A model generated the notes under the pieces. That model searched no databases. It was not told where the DNA came from and saw only the letters and a list, made by a program, of their open reading frames with translations. A stretch of 64,000 bases of DNA from NCBI GenBank assembly GCA_029556545.1, contig JAKQEQ010000029.1, positions 79,084 to 143,083 on the forward strand, in the 5' to 3' direction. The stretch's first letter is position 1; every line of letters begins with the position of its first letter. The DNA comes from Candidatus Hydrogenedentota bacterium. Its GTDB lineage: Bacteria; Hydrogenedentota; Hydrogenedentia; Hydrogenedentales; JAGMZX01. Below are positions 17,020 to 28,802 of this stretch, piece by piece. A program made the translations under genes and the position numbers.

Positions 17020-17153
17020 ATCGGCTCCTTCCACGTGCCTCCGTACCAGTGCTAACACGTTGCCGCGCAAAGACATTCATCGCAGACGCGCTTGCCGGGG
17101 AGAATCCTGTCTTGAGCGACATTCCGAGACCCATTTCGGCCACAGCTGGATAT

Positions 17154-17183
17154 TTGACTTTATGGAATTTCATGCGGTATAAT
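17154..17183 (+). promoter_or_regulatory. Promoter of a candidate small RNA
   Basis: TTGACT and TATAAT with an 18-bp spacer on the plus strand, in a region with no plus-strand coding gene downstream. Confidence 0.7.
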
Positions 17184-17189
17184 CCCAGT

Positions 17190-17336
17190 GGACTTGAAAA
17201 ACAACCCTTGGAGACGATGACAAGAACATAGCCCGGTAATTACGCCGGTAGTGGGAATACACAGTCGGCCTCTTCCCTTTCCTCCCCTCATTCCCCGCGC
17301 CGAGTGACCGCCCGGTTGCTCGGCGCCCTTAATTTT
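17190..17336 (+). ncRNA. Candidate small RNA of about 147 nt
   Basis: A strong promoter (17154-17183) is followed about 110 bases later by a textbook terminator (17297-17336). Nothing longer than a 4-codon ORF (17217-17231, preceded by GGAGACG) lies between, so the product is probably an untranslated RNA or carries a tiny leader peptide. It does not match 4.5S, 6S or tmRNA motifs that I can recall. It is 3' to and opposite the HD-GYP gene and stops before reaching it, so it is not a long antisense. Confidence 0.5.
17297..17336 (+). terminator. Rho-independent terminator of the candidate small RNA
   Basis: The 8-bp perfect stem GCGCCGAG/CTCGGCGC with a 14-base loop is followed by CCTTAATTTT. 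The minus strand has no T-run after the stem, so the direction is plus. Confidence 0.7.
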
Positions 17337-17362
17337 CGGAGATCCTACATCTGACAGCGTGG

Positions 17363-18517
17363 TCACAGTCGGGATTGAATCACGATGTCCTGCTCTTCCT
17401 GAAGGTCAATCGTAATCGGCGAGATTGCGTTGCCCGTCCCGTCGCGCAGGAGCATGATCACGGGCAGGTCGAGATGCGCGGGGTTTATCTCGATGACCAC
17501 CCCGCGGTAGCGGTAATACTTCTCGCCGCGAACAATCACCTCCGAGCCCTTGGGATAGACCGGCGCGACCCGCAACAGCGCCGTCACCAGTTCCCGGTTG
17601 AAGGCGGTTCCCGCCCCGGCGCGCAGCGCGCGGAGCGCTTCGTCCGGCGGCAGGCCCGGCGTCTTCCCGTCGCCGGAGAGCAGATGATCGTAGGCGTTCG
17701 CGACCGCGGCGATCTCGCCGAGGACGGTCGGGATGGGCGGTTGTTGCGTGCGGTCCCGCTGGACGCGGTTGCCGGCCTGGATGCCGCGCGGCAGGCCCGT
17801 GCCGTCGGGACGTTCGTGGTGCTCGAAGGCCACGTGCGGCGTGAGAATGTCCCGTTGTTCGCTGGCGCGCAGCAATTCGTAGCCGAGGCGCGTGTGCTGG
17901 GCGATCGCGCGGTCCCCCGTAATCGACGGGTCGAGGAACAGCTTGCCGATGTCGTGCAGGAGGCTTCCCGCGGCTATCTGGCGGAGCCAATCCGAAGAGA
18001 GGCCGACGGTGTGCGCGATCATGACCGACACGACGCACACGTCCAACGAGTGATCGAAGAGGTATGAATCCGCCGTCTTGATCGAGGTGAGGCCCGCGAG
18101 CACGCTGTGCGACAGCACGCTGTCGATTATCTGCGAAACGACCTCGATAACCTGGGTCAGCGGGCCGTTGCGGCCCATGAGCGCGGACACCCGATCCGAC
18201 TCGAAGGTCTTGGCGACTTCGCGCGCGGACTCGGCGCGGATCGGGCCGATTTCCCGCGCGATCCGATCGAAGGCGTTGCGCAACGCGACTTGGGCCCGCA
18301 CGCGCACCAGCGGGCTCAAGTCTTCCTCAAGCTCGACCCCCGCCGGCTCGTCCGGCTCCTTGACATAGATGCGCGTGAACCCCTTGCTCTCCAGCGCGCG
18401 GATATACTCGTGCGTCAGCGGCACGTTCTTGTGGAGCAGCACCTGCCCCCGGTCGTCGATGACATCTTGCGCCACCAACATGCCGGGCCATATCTCGCTC
18501 ACGGGGACTAGACGCAC
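17363..18517 (-). CDS. HD-GYP domain protein (possible c-di-GMP phosphodiesterase)
   Basis: A 384-residue protein. The N-terminal part (about 1-60, MRLVPVSEIWPGMLVAQDV... LTHEYIRALESKGF) is the small domain often found before HD-GYP. The HD-GYP domain follows at about 140-310 with HD in SLLHDIGKLF and the signature HHERPDGTGLP, where the third GYP residue set reads G-L-P. A weakly conserved GYP can alter c-di-GMP hydrolysis or receptor behaviour. The C-terminal YRYRGVVIEINPAHLDLP segment resembles family extensions. The start is GTG at 18517 with GGAGGT 8 bases upstream. Likely a cytoplasmic second-messenger enzyme or sensor with no obvious partner. Confidence 0.9.
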   Translation of the reverse strand: MRLVPVSEIWPGMLVAQDVIDDRGQVLLHKNVPLTHEYIRALESKGFTRIYVKEPDEPAGVELEEDLSPLVRVRAQVALRNAFDRIAREIGPIRAESAREVAKTFESDRVSALMGRNGPLTQVIEVVSQIIDSVLSHSVLAGLTSIKTADSYLFDHSLDVCVVSVMIAHTVGLSSDWLRQIAAGSLLHDIGKLFLDPSITGDRAIAQHTRLGYELLRASEQRDILTPHVAFEHHERPDGTGLPRGIQAGNRVQRDRTQQPPIPTVLGEIAAVANAYDHLLSGDGKTPGLPPDEALRALRAGAGTAFNRELVTALLRVAPVYPKGSEVIVRGEKYYRYRGVVIEINPAHLDLPVIMLLRDGTGNAISPITIDLQEEQDIVIQSRL

Positions 18518-18602
18518 CGCCGCCGACCTCCATGATTACACGGCCACGCCCCTCGCCCACATGGCCGCCGGCGCGACGTCCGCGCCCCCATCATGCGGGA
18601 AC

Positions 18603-21281
18603 TCAGGGAAGACCGGGGCAGAAGCCGTCTTCCGTGTTCTCTTCCGGACAGTGATTATACCCGCCCGAGTTGTAGAACTGAATCAGCCGCAGCAGTTCCG
18701 TGAGGTTGATGCGCCAATCCGGTCCGTCGGGATGATAATCGCTGTCGTGGGGACAACACACGGTGTTCGCGCCGGGGCCTGGCACGTATCCATCCTCGGT
18801 GGATGCCGGTTCGTCGGCGCAGTGGAGGCCGTTCGAGTTGTAGAACTGAATCAGCCGCAGCAGTTCCGTCAGCACAATCTGGTTATTCTGGTCCTGGTCC
18901 GCGCAGTGCCATTCGCTGACGCATGGATCGCCTTCGCCTTCACCTTCACCTTCGCCCTCGCCTTCGCCCTCGCCTTCGCCCTCGCCCTCGCCCTCGCCTT
19001 CGCCTTCGCCTTCCCCCTCGCCACAAGGTGGGGCAATCTCGACCGTGCGGGTCACCGTCACCTCCGGCCCCCCGGTTTCCGAGGCGGTAATGAACACCGT
19101 GTAGATGCCCGCCAAGTTCACGTTCACGCCGCTCGCGTCTATTTCGAGGGTCGGCTCGGGCGGGCAGTGATCCTCCGCAATGGCGCCGGGATCGACATAA
19201 GGCACGCCGCACGGCCATGACAGCGGGTTTGCGCCCACCAGCGCGATCTCGATCGTGTCATAGACGATCACCACGCGCGTTACTGGCGTCGCCGGTTCGC
19301 CCATGGAATTGCTTACGTTGTATTCGAGCGCATATTCGCCCGGTGTGTCCGTGTCCAAATCGCCCGTAACCACCACTTGGTCCGAGATATCGCCGTCGAG
19401 GCAGTCCGTGGCGACGACGCCCGGCAATTCGTACGCGCCGCGGCCGCATTCGAGATGGAGCGGGTTGTCCCCGAGCAACGTGATGGTCGGCGCCTGCCGC
19501 GCAATGACATACGTGGCCGCCTCGGTGAAGTCGCCGTTGCGCAGACCCGGCCCGCCCAAGGGGATTCCGCCGCCGCTCAGGATCGAGTCGTCGTCCACCA
19601 AGTCAAGACGCAGGGTGCCGCAGCCGTTCCCCGTATTGACCGTAACGGTGTAGTTCGCGCCGCCGCCGAAGACGCTCGCCACGCTTTCCCCGGCGAGGTT
19701 GTGCGCGTCGAGCACGAAATCCATGACGTCCACGCCCGTCACAATTTCGCTGAACACGACGTTGTACGTGACCGTGGCCGCGTTCGTCGGGCTCGGGCTC
19801 GTCGGTGTGATGCTCTCCACGAACGGCGGCACAAACCGCGCGAACAACAGGTCCGGGTCCGTGCCGATGGAGGGGGTCAGCGTGCCCTCGAACGCGTTGG
19901 TGCTCGTCCACGCGCCAATCCACCGGCCCCGATTATCCACGGCGACGACCGGTGCGTAATCGTGGTCTATGGGCGTGTCCGTGTATGCGGATGTGTGTAA
20001 CGGTCGCGCCGCCGTCCAGGATAGGCCACCGTTGGTTGACGACGTCATCAATACGTCCGGGTCGTCCAGTATCTGGCCGCCTAACGTCGCGGTCGACGAC
20101 CACACCGCCACCCAGGCGCTCGCGCGGTCCGCGGCTAATCGGACCGACACGTCATAGGCGGACCCGTCCGTGGTGGCCGTGCTGTTCAAGATGACCTGCG
20201 AGGTCCACGTGGCCCCATGGTCCGTCGAGCGCGCGAAGAAGATGTCCATATCCGTTCCCGCGCCGCCCATGTCCTCCTGCGATTGCCATGCCGCGATCAA
20301 TCGCCCGTAACCGTCCACGGCGATGTCGGGGCTGAGGTCATCACCGGTATCGGACGCGGCAAGAGAATTGAGGGGCGTCTGCGCGATCCAGGAAATGGCC
20401 CAGAACAAGGGGTTGGCGTTCGACGAGCGCGCGACCAGAATATCCGTGTCCTCGTCCAGTTCAAGCGTTCCCGGAAACGTCTCATACGATTCCCACGCGA
20501 CCACCCAGTCCGTTCCACTGAAGGCGATGGCCGGCCGCTGATCGAAACCCGTATCCGTCGTCGCGCTCATATTGACCTTGCGCGCCGTTGACCAGGTGTT
20601 TCCATTATCCGTCGAGCGGGACGCCAATATGTCGGCGTCCGGCCCCACGTTCTCGCCGTCGACCAACGGCACGGTCGACGACCAGACGCAAACCCAGCGC
20701 CCCTGCTTGTCCGTTACGATGCGCGGGTACTCATCCGGCGCGGCGTCCGAGGTCGCATGGCTGTTCAATGCCGTCGGGGCCGACCAGTTCTGGCCGGCAT
20801 TCGTTGAATGGGCGACCAGGATATCCGTGTCCGTGCCGATACCGCCCATATTTGCGTTCGACTGCCACACGCAGACCCAATTATTGCCCCCGTCATTGGC
20901 GAGCCATGGATGGCCATCCGCCGCGTTATCCGTCTGCGCGTAGCTGTGGATCGGCGCGGGCGCCGACCACGTGGCCCCGCTGTCGCTCGAATAGGCGTAC
21001 AGGATGTCCGTGTCCGTGCCGATAGTGGCCCCGAGCGAGTTGTCCGACACCCACACCGCCACCCACTGTCCCATGTCGTTACCGAGAATGTGACAGGACG
21101 TGTCCGTTGCAGTTCCGTCCGAGGCGGCCGTTTCATTCAGCGGCAGCGGCGCTGAGAATACAATATCGGCAAGGCCCCGTCCCGGCGTAATCACGCCCAG
21201 CAGCAACAGCGCCGTGCCCAACCGCCACACCGCCGACCTTTCGTGACAATGCCTATGACTCGCCATGGCTTGCCTCCCCAC
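18603..21281 (-). CDS. Secreted BNR-repeat protein with Gly-Glu spacer and double EF-hand terminus
   Basis: About 887-892 residues, depending on which of the two early Met codons starts it. A signal peptide covers roughly residues 15-38. About eight sialidase/BNR-like repeats follow (D-I-L-x-A-x-S-(T/S)-x-x-G-x-x-W-S), a beta-propeller fold to about residue 480. A beta-sandwich comes next (about 490-600), then two DUF5011/HYR-type domains (ITLLGDNPLHLECG..., IALVGANPLSWPCG...). A (GE)15 spacer leads into the C-terminal module also present in three other proteins here: [20 protein letters not shown] then [26 protein letters not shown], two Ca-type EF-hand loops with Cys residues. No sialidase Arg triad is certain. 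A promoter-like TCGACA, 16 bp, TACAAT lies at 21391-21418. Likely an extracellular binding protein. Confidence 0.85.
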   Translation of the reverse strand: MGRQAMASHRHCHERSAVWRLGTALLLLGVITPGRGLADIVFSAPLPLNETAASDGTATDTSCHILGNDMGQWVAVWVSDNSLGATIGTDTDILYAYSSDSGATWSAPAPIHSYAQTDNAADGHPWLANDGGNNWVCVWQSNANMGGIGTDTDILVAHSTNAGQNWSAPTALNSHATSDAAPDEYPRIVTDKQGRWVCVWSSTVPLVDGENVGPDADILASRSTDNGNTWSTARKVNMSATTDTGFDQRPAIAFSGTDWVVAWESYETFPGTLELDEDTDILVARSSNANPLFWAISWIAQTPLNSLAASDTGDDLSPDIAVDGYGRLIAAWQSQEDMGGAGTDMDIFFARSTDHGATWTSQVILNSTATTDGSAYDVSVRLAADRASAWVAVWSSTATLGGQILDDPDVLMTSSTNGGLSWTAARPLHTSAYTDTPIDHDYAPVVAVDNRGRWIGAWTSTNAFEGTLTPSIGTDPDLLFARFVPPFVESITPTSPSPTNAATVTYNVVFSEIVTGVDVMDFVLDAHNLAGESVASVFGGGANYTVTVNTGNGCGTLRLDLVDDDSILSGGGIPLGGPGLRNGDFTEAATYVIARQAPTITLLGDNPLHLECGRGAYELPGVVATDCLDGDISDQVVVTGDLDTDTPGEYALEYNVSNSMGEPATPVTRVVIVYDTIEIALVGANPLSWPCGVPYVDPGAIAEDHCPPEPTLEIDASGVNVNLAGIYTVFITASETGGPEVTVTRTVEIAPPCGEGEGEGEGEGEGEGEGEGEGEGEGEGEGEGDPCVSEWHCADQDQNNQIVLTELLRLIQFYNSNGLHCADEPASTEDGYVPGPGANTVCCPHDSDYHPDGPDWRINLTELLRLIQFYNSGGYNHCPEENTEDGFCPGLP
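18930..19022 (-). repeat. Gly-Glu coding repeat, 31 codons
   Basis: A run of alternating Gly and Glu codons forming a 6-bp tandem repeat with mixed third bases (GGC/GGT/GGA/GGG, GAG/GAA). Variable synonymous bases suggest selection on protein rather than recent slippage. Confidence 0.9.
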
Positions 21282-21390
21282 GCACGCCCATTTCCGGGCC
21301 CCATCTTCCAGAGGACATTCCCAGCGTCACACCGATATTGCAGCATGGACACATCGCCATTGCTGCACCCATCCACCCGATGTTAGACCT

Positions 21391-21440
21391 ATTGTACACA
21401 ATTTTCCGCAGTTGTCGACACTTTATTTTGTTTGTCCACA
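21391..21440. promoter_or_regulatory. Three TTGTnnACA boxes at 20-bp spacing, overlapping a promoter
   Basis: TTGTACACA (21392), TTGTCGACA (21412) and TTGTCCACA (21432) begin exactly 20 bp apart. On the minus strand the first two contribute -10 TACAAT and -35 TCGACA (16-bp spacer) for the BNR-repeat gene 110 bases downstream. TTGTCCACA also resembles a DnaA box of GC-rich bacteria, but no other origin feature is present. Confidence 0.45.
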
Positions 21441-21560
21441 ATACACCGGACCGCGGAGCGATTGCACCCCGACATCCCCAACCACCCGCATCAGGGCAAT
21501 CGCATTAAAATCCGCACATTATCCCGACTACGGGATCCGCGCGGTTTGCGCGATTTGGCG

Positions 21561-21785
21561 AAGGGCACGGCCCTGAAAGGGCCGGACAAGACAGCCCAGG
21601 GCAACGCCCTGGGAAGCGGGATGGCCGATATAAAGAGAAGCCCTGAAAGGGCGAAACACGATGGCAAGACTCCACGCGGGCAGCCCTTTGGCTGTTACGC
21701 CCTTGCAGGGCTTCACATTGAGGCGCGCACATTTTCCCAGGGCGTTGCCCTGGGCTACTATGTCATGGGCCTTCGGCCCTAAATG
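21561..21785. repeat. Cluster of palindromic REP-like elements
   Basis: At least six short hairpins occur in 225 bp: CGGCCCTGAAAGGGCCG, CCCAGGGCAACGCCCTGGG, GCCCTGAAAGGGC, CGCCCTTGCAGGGC, CCCAGGGCGTTGCCCTGGG and GGGCCTTCGGCCC. Two motif families alternate, in opposite orders. No coding capacity is credible. From memory, very similar modules recur as non-coding repeats in Planctomycetes-like genomes. Confidence 0.75.
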
Positions 21786-21815
21786 CGGGAACTGGAAGCC
21801 GAGGGGAGTAATCCG

Positions 21816-21932
21816 ATGACAACGTGCCTCAATTGCGGGCATGCGCTCACGGACGCGGAGGAAACGGAAGGCTTCTGTCCGGCCTGCGGTTGCGTCGTGG
21901 GCGACGTGGGTGCGGACGAAGAACTCTACTAG
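21816..21932 (+). CDS. 38-residue zinc-ribbon protein
   Basis: ATG at 21816 to TAG at 21932 encodes a 38-residue acidic protein with CLNCG at residues 4-8 and CPACGC at 21-26, the two knuckles of a zinc ribbon. GAGGGGAG lies 7-9 bases before the ATG. It resembles the stand-alone zinc-ribbon domains that occur at the N-terminus of larger bacterial proteins; a second example with a TPR body is at 40710-42281. It lies directly after a palindrome cluster and convergent to the DHOD-like gene. Function unknown. Confidence 0.6.
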   Translation: MTTCLNCGHALTDAEETEGFCPACGCVVGDVGADEELY

Positions 21933-22008
21933 CCCGGTCCATGACCGTGTCGTGCGGTACAACCTGAGGCGGCCGTTCCCGAAGAGGCGCAAATCGTAAC
22001 GGACGCGG

Positions 22009-23010
22009 TCACCCGCCCGGCGTGTACGAGGTTATCACGCGCATGTAGTTCGCGCGCTCGAACGCCGCCGGGTCGGGCACCGATCGCTGACTCATGCTGC
22101 CCTGCATCATCTCGATCGAGTCATATTCCCTCTCGCCCATCCAGCGGATAAGGTCGTCGCGTACTCTCGTGAGGTGGCCGATGCCGTTGCGAAGCAGCGC
22201 GGAGGTCATCATGGCGACTTGCGCGCCGGCCATCATGGCCTTGATTACGTCTTCGTGCGTGTGGACGCCGCCGGTGATTGCGAGGTCGACCGGCACATTG
22301 CCGTAGAGGATGGCGACCCAGCGCAGGCGCAGGCGCAGCGTGCTCGAACCGCTGAGCACCGCGTCCGGCTTTACCTCGAGGGCGTCGAGATCGAAGTCCG
22401 GCTGGTAGAACCGGTTGAAGAGCACGAGCGCGTCCGCGCCGGCGTCGGCCAGGCGTTTCGCGGCGTAGGGGAGCGCCGTGAAGAAGGGGGCGATCTTGAC
22501 CGCGACGGGAATCGCCACATTGGCCTTCACGCTGCGCACCAAGTCCTCGTATATGGCCTGCACCTGCCCGTCGCTCATATCGGGCGAGGTGGGCAGGAAG
22601 TATTCGTTCAACTCGATGGCGTCCGCGCCGGCCTCCTCCATGAGCCGCGCGTACTCGGTCCAGCCGCCCTCGGACACGCCGTTGAGACTGCCGATAATCG
22701 GAATATCGACGGTCTCCTTCGCGCGACGAATGAGTTCGAGGTAATTGTCCGGGCCGAGCCGGTACTCGGAAAGATCGGGGAAATAACTCAAGGATTCGGC
22801 GAAGGCGTCCGTGCCCTGCAGCAAATTCTCGTTCAAGTGATTGCTCTCCTGCCGGAGTTGCTCCTCGAACAGCGAGTGCAGCACCACCGCGGCGGCGCCC
22901 GCGTCTTCCATGCGCCGGATGTTGTCGACACTCGTGCACAGGGGCGAAGGCGAGACCACCAACGGGTTCCTGAGTTTCATCCCGAGGTACATCGTGGTTA
23001 GGTTCTGCAT
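22009..23010 (-). CDS. Dihydroorotate-dehydrogenase-like flavoprotein
   Basis: A 333-residue TIM-barrel of the DHOD family: MKLRNPLVVSPSPLC near the start (family L-x-N-P-(V/L)-x-(V/A)-S), IIGSLNGVSEGGW, AIELNEYF, VAVKIAPFF, DALVLFNRFYQPDFD and the FMN-phosphate site ITGGVHTHEDVIKAMMAGA. The canonical pyrimidine-pathway catalytic Cys/Ser loop is not obvious. In many anaerobes a gene of this type lies beside pyruvate:ferredoxin oxidoreductase, as here (57 bp downstream of nifJ, same strand). It is probably not the pyrimidine enzyme but a redox flavoprotein of unknown substrate in that operon. Confidence 0.88.
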   Translation of the reverse strand: MQNLTTMYLGMKLRNPLVVSPSPLCTSVDNIRRMEDAGAAAVVLHSLFEEQLRQESNHLNENLLQGTDAFAESLSYFPDLSEYRLGPDNYLELIRRAKETVDIPIIGSLNGVSEGGWTEYARLMEEAGADAIELNEYFLPTSPDMSDGQVQAIYEDLVRSVKANVAIPVAVKIAPFFTALPYAAKRLADAGADALVLFNRFYQPDFDLDALEVKPDAVLSGSSTLRLRLRWVAILYGNVPVDLAITGGVHTHEDVIKAMMAGAQVAMMTSALLRNGIGHLTRVRDDLIRWMGEREYDSIEMMQGSMSQRSVPDPAAFERANYMRVITSYTPGG

Positions 23011-23067
23011 GGCTTCTTCTCCTTGCGGCGACGCCGCGCCGATAATGACTCGTGGGACACCACCGTG

Positions 23068-26664
<3,597 letters not shown>

Positions 26665-26842
26665 GATGCCTGTCTCCAATCATCGTTCGTGCGGCGCACA
26701 TCACGCCGTCATGTTTCCCGACTCCCTCTGACGGGGTGATCCCGAGACGCCCCGCGCGACAAGAATCCCCCAACGCGATCTGAAGAATACGTGGTTTCAG
26801 ACCCACGGAGCATGCTTACGCGGCGCCCTTTTTGGGGAGCCC

Positions 26843-26887
26843 GCCGCAAGCGGAATGCGCTCCGGCAATGCCGGCCGTACTTGCGGC
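26843..26887. repeat. Palindromic element between ugd and nifJ
   Basis: Perfect 8-bp outer arms GCCGCAAG/CTTGCGGC enclose an inner CCGGCAATGCCGG palindrome, a cruciform-like 45-bp unit. The rest of 26665-27023 holds no gene; I see no clear promoter for nifJ. Confidence 0.55.
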
Positions 26888-27023
26888 ACTTTCCCATATA
26901 CTACCACAATTTGCGGGGCGATTTCATGGCTTTATGGTAAATCGGGATTCGGCGTACGACATGCCGACATCCTCTCCCGGTTGCGTCGTTTCCCCGCGAA
27001 ACAAGGGTGTGCCCGGCCGTGCT

Positions 27024-28370
27024 CTACCGTCCGTCGCGGGCGAGCACCGGCGCGCGGCCAATCGAGAAGTAGTCGAACCCGAGCTTGCGCATCTTCTCGG
27101 GCCGGTACACGTTGCGCCCGTCGAACACCACCGGGTGCCTAAGCAGTTGCTTCACCCGTTCGAGGTCAGCGTTGCGAAAGAAGGACCACTCGGTGCAGAG
27201 CACGAGGGCGTCGCAGCCCTCGGCGCAGTCGTAGTAGCGGTCGAGGAACTCGAGGCGTTCATGCGTGCCGAGGGCGCGCGTGGCGGTCGCCGCGGCTTTC
27301 GGATCATAGGCGCGCACGTGCGCGCCGCCCTCGAGCAGCGCGCGCACGATGACCAGCGACGGCGCGTCGCGCACGTCGTCCGTCTCGGGCTTAAAGGCCA
27401 ACCCCCATACCGCGAAGCGCCGGCCTTCGATGTTGTCGCCGTAGTACGCGCGGATTTTCTGGAGCAGGCTCCGTTTCTGCGCCTCGTTGATTTCATCCAC
27501 CGCGCGCAACAGCGCGGCCTCGCGGCCGGCCTCGCGTGCCGTGTGAATGAGCGCCTTGATATCCTTCGGGAAACACGAGCCGCCGTAGCCGATGCCGGGA
27601 AAGATGAAGCGGTAGCCGATGCGCTGGTCCGAGCCGATGCCGTTGCGCACGTCGTCCACGTTCGCGCCCACCTCCTCGCACAGGTTCGCGATCTCGTTCA
27701 TGAACGAAATCTTCGTGGCGAGCATGGCGTTCGCCGCGTATTTCGTCATCTCGGCGGACTCGGGCGACATGCACAGGATGGGCCGGGCGTTGCGCGCGAA
27801 GTGCGAGTACAACTCCTCCATGAGTACCTGGACTTGCACGTTGTCGCAGCCGATCACGACCCGGTCCGGGTTCATGAAATCCTCGATGGCCGCGCCCTCC
27901 TTCAGGAACTCGGGATTCGACACCACGTCGAACTCGAAGTCCTCGCCGCGACGTTCGAGTTCCTCCCGGATCGCCGCCGCCACCTTGCGCGACGTACCCA
28001 CCGGCACCGTCGACTTGTCCACGATGACGCGATAGCCGTCCATGTGCCGCGCGATGCCGCGCGCCGCCTCGAACACCTGGCTCAAGTCCGCGGTGCCGTC
28101 CGGCAGCGACGGCGTGCCCACGGCGATGAAAATCATGACGGACCGCTTCACCGCCTCCTCGAGGTCCGTCGTAAAGGCGAGGCGATTGTCCTCGACGTTG
28201 ATCTTGACCAGTTCCTCGATGCCCGGCTCGAAAATCGGGATATGGCCCGCCCGCAACGCCTCGACCTTCGCCGCGTCCACGTCCACGCACCACACGTCGT
28301 GGCCCAACTCGGCGAAGCACGCGCCGCTCACCAGGCCCACATAGCCCGTTCCCACAATTGCGATCCGCAT
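27024..28370 (-). CDS. ugd: UDP-glucose 6-dehydrogenase
   Basis: Oxidises UDP-glucose to UDP-glucuronate with two NAD. The 448-residue protein has the N-terminal Rossmann motif MRIAIVGTGYVGLVSGACFA, IFIAVGTPS, VDKSTVPVGT, SNPEFLKEGAA and the catalytic Cys in GYGGSCFPKD (about residue 264), then the C-terminal domain (FAVWGLAFKPETDDVRDAPS). All key residues are present. I chose the ATG at 28370, the first residue of the Rossmann fold, with GGAGG about 11 bases upstream. UDP-glucuronate feeds envelope polysaccharide or lipid synthesis. Confidence 0.96.
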   Translation of the reverse strand: MRIAIVGTGYVGLVSGACFAELGHDVWCVDVDAAKVEALRAGHIPIFEPGIEELVKINVEDNRLAFTTDLEEAVKRSVMIFIAVGTPSLPDGTADLSQVFEAARGIARHMDGYRVIVDKSTVPVGTSRKVAAAIREELERRGEDFEFDVVSNPEFLKEGAAIEDFMNPDRVVIGCDNVQVQVLMEELYSHFARNARPILCMSPESAEMTKYAANAMLATKISFMNEIANLCEEVGANVDDVRNGIGSDQRIGYRFIFPGIGYGGSCFPKDIKALIHTAREAGREAALLRAVDEINEAQKRSLLQKIRAYYGDNIEGRRFAVWGLAFKPETDDVRDAPSLVIVRALLEGGAHVRAYDPKAAATATRALGTHERLEFLDRYYDCAEGCDALVLCTEWSFFRNADLERVKQLLRHPVVFDGRNVYRPEKMRKLGFDYFSIGRAPVLARDGR

Positions 28371-28695
28371 CGAATCAGGACCCTCCATTGCATGCCCGGG
28401 ATGCACCCGGCCCGACGCGAAAGTCTACCACATGCGGGACGACATGTTACCGCCACAGATAAGAGTACATAGCAGCGTGGCCGACAGCGTGGCCGACCCG
28501 AAGATTCGCCACAGGCGGTCCGCCCCCGAAATGACAATCAAATTGCGGGATCGGACGTCCCCCACTCGTCCTCGTTTTGCTCCGAGAATCGACCCGGGCG
28601 TGCCTCGCAGCCCGTTTCAGCGCCGCTTGTACTATCGCTTCGGTACATACCTACGTCCTTCGCGCGAAAAACCGTGGGCTTCATGGCAATCCGTA

Positions 28696-28733
28696 CCCTA
28701 AGCCCTAAGCCCTAAACCCTAAACCCTAAACCC
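28696..28733. repeat. Telomere-like heptamer repeat
   Basis: Two CCCTAAG and three CCCTAAA units plus CCC run without interruption, 70 bases before the histidine kinase ATG. The rest of the divergent gap 28371-28802 has a 12-bp direct repeat (CAGCGTGGCCGA twice, about 28474-28500) and no gene. Confidence 0.85.
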
Positions 28734-28802
28734 TTCCATTCGTTGCACCGGTTGCGCAACTCTTTCTAGAATGCCGCACGGGTCTGCATGCAAGGATGAT
28801 CG

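Noticed and set aside
21432..21440. DnaA box as an origin of replication
   Set aside because: Only one good box; no dnaA, dnaN, gyrB or AT-rich unwinding region nearby.
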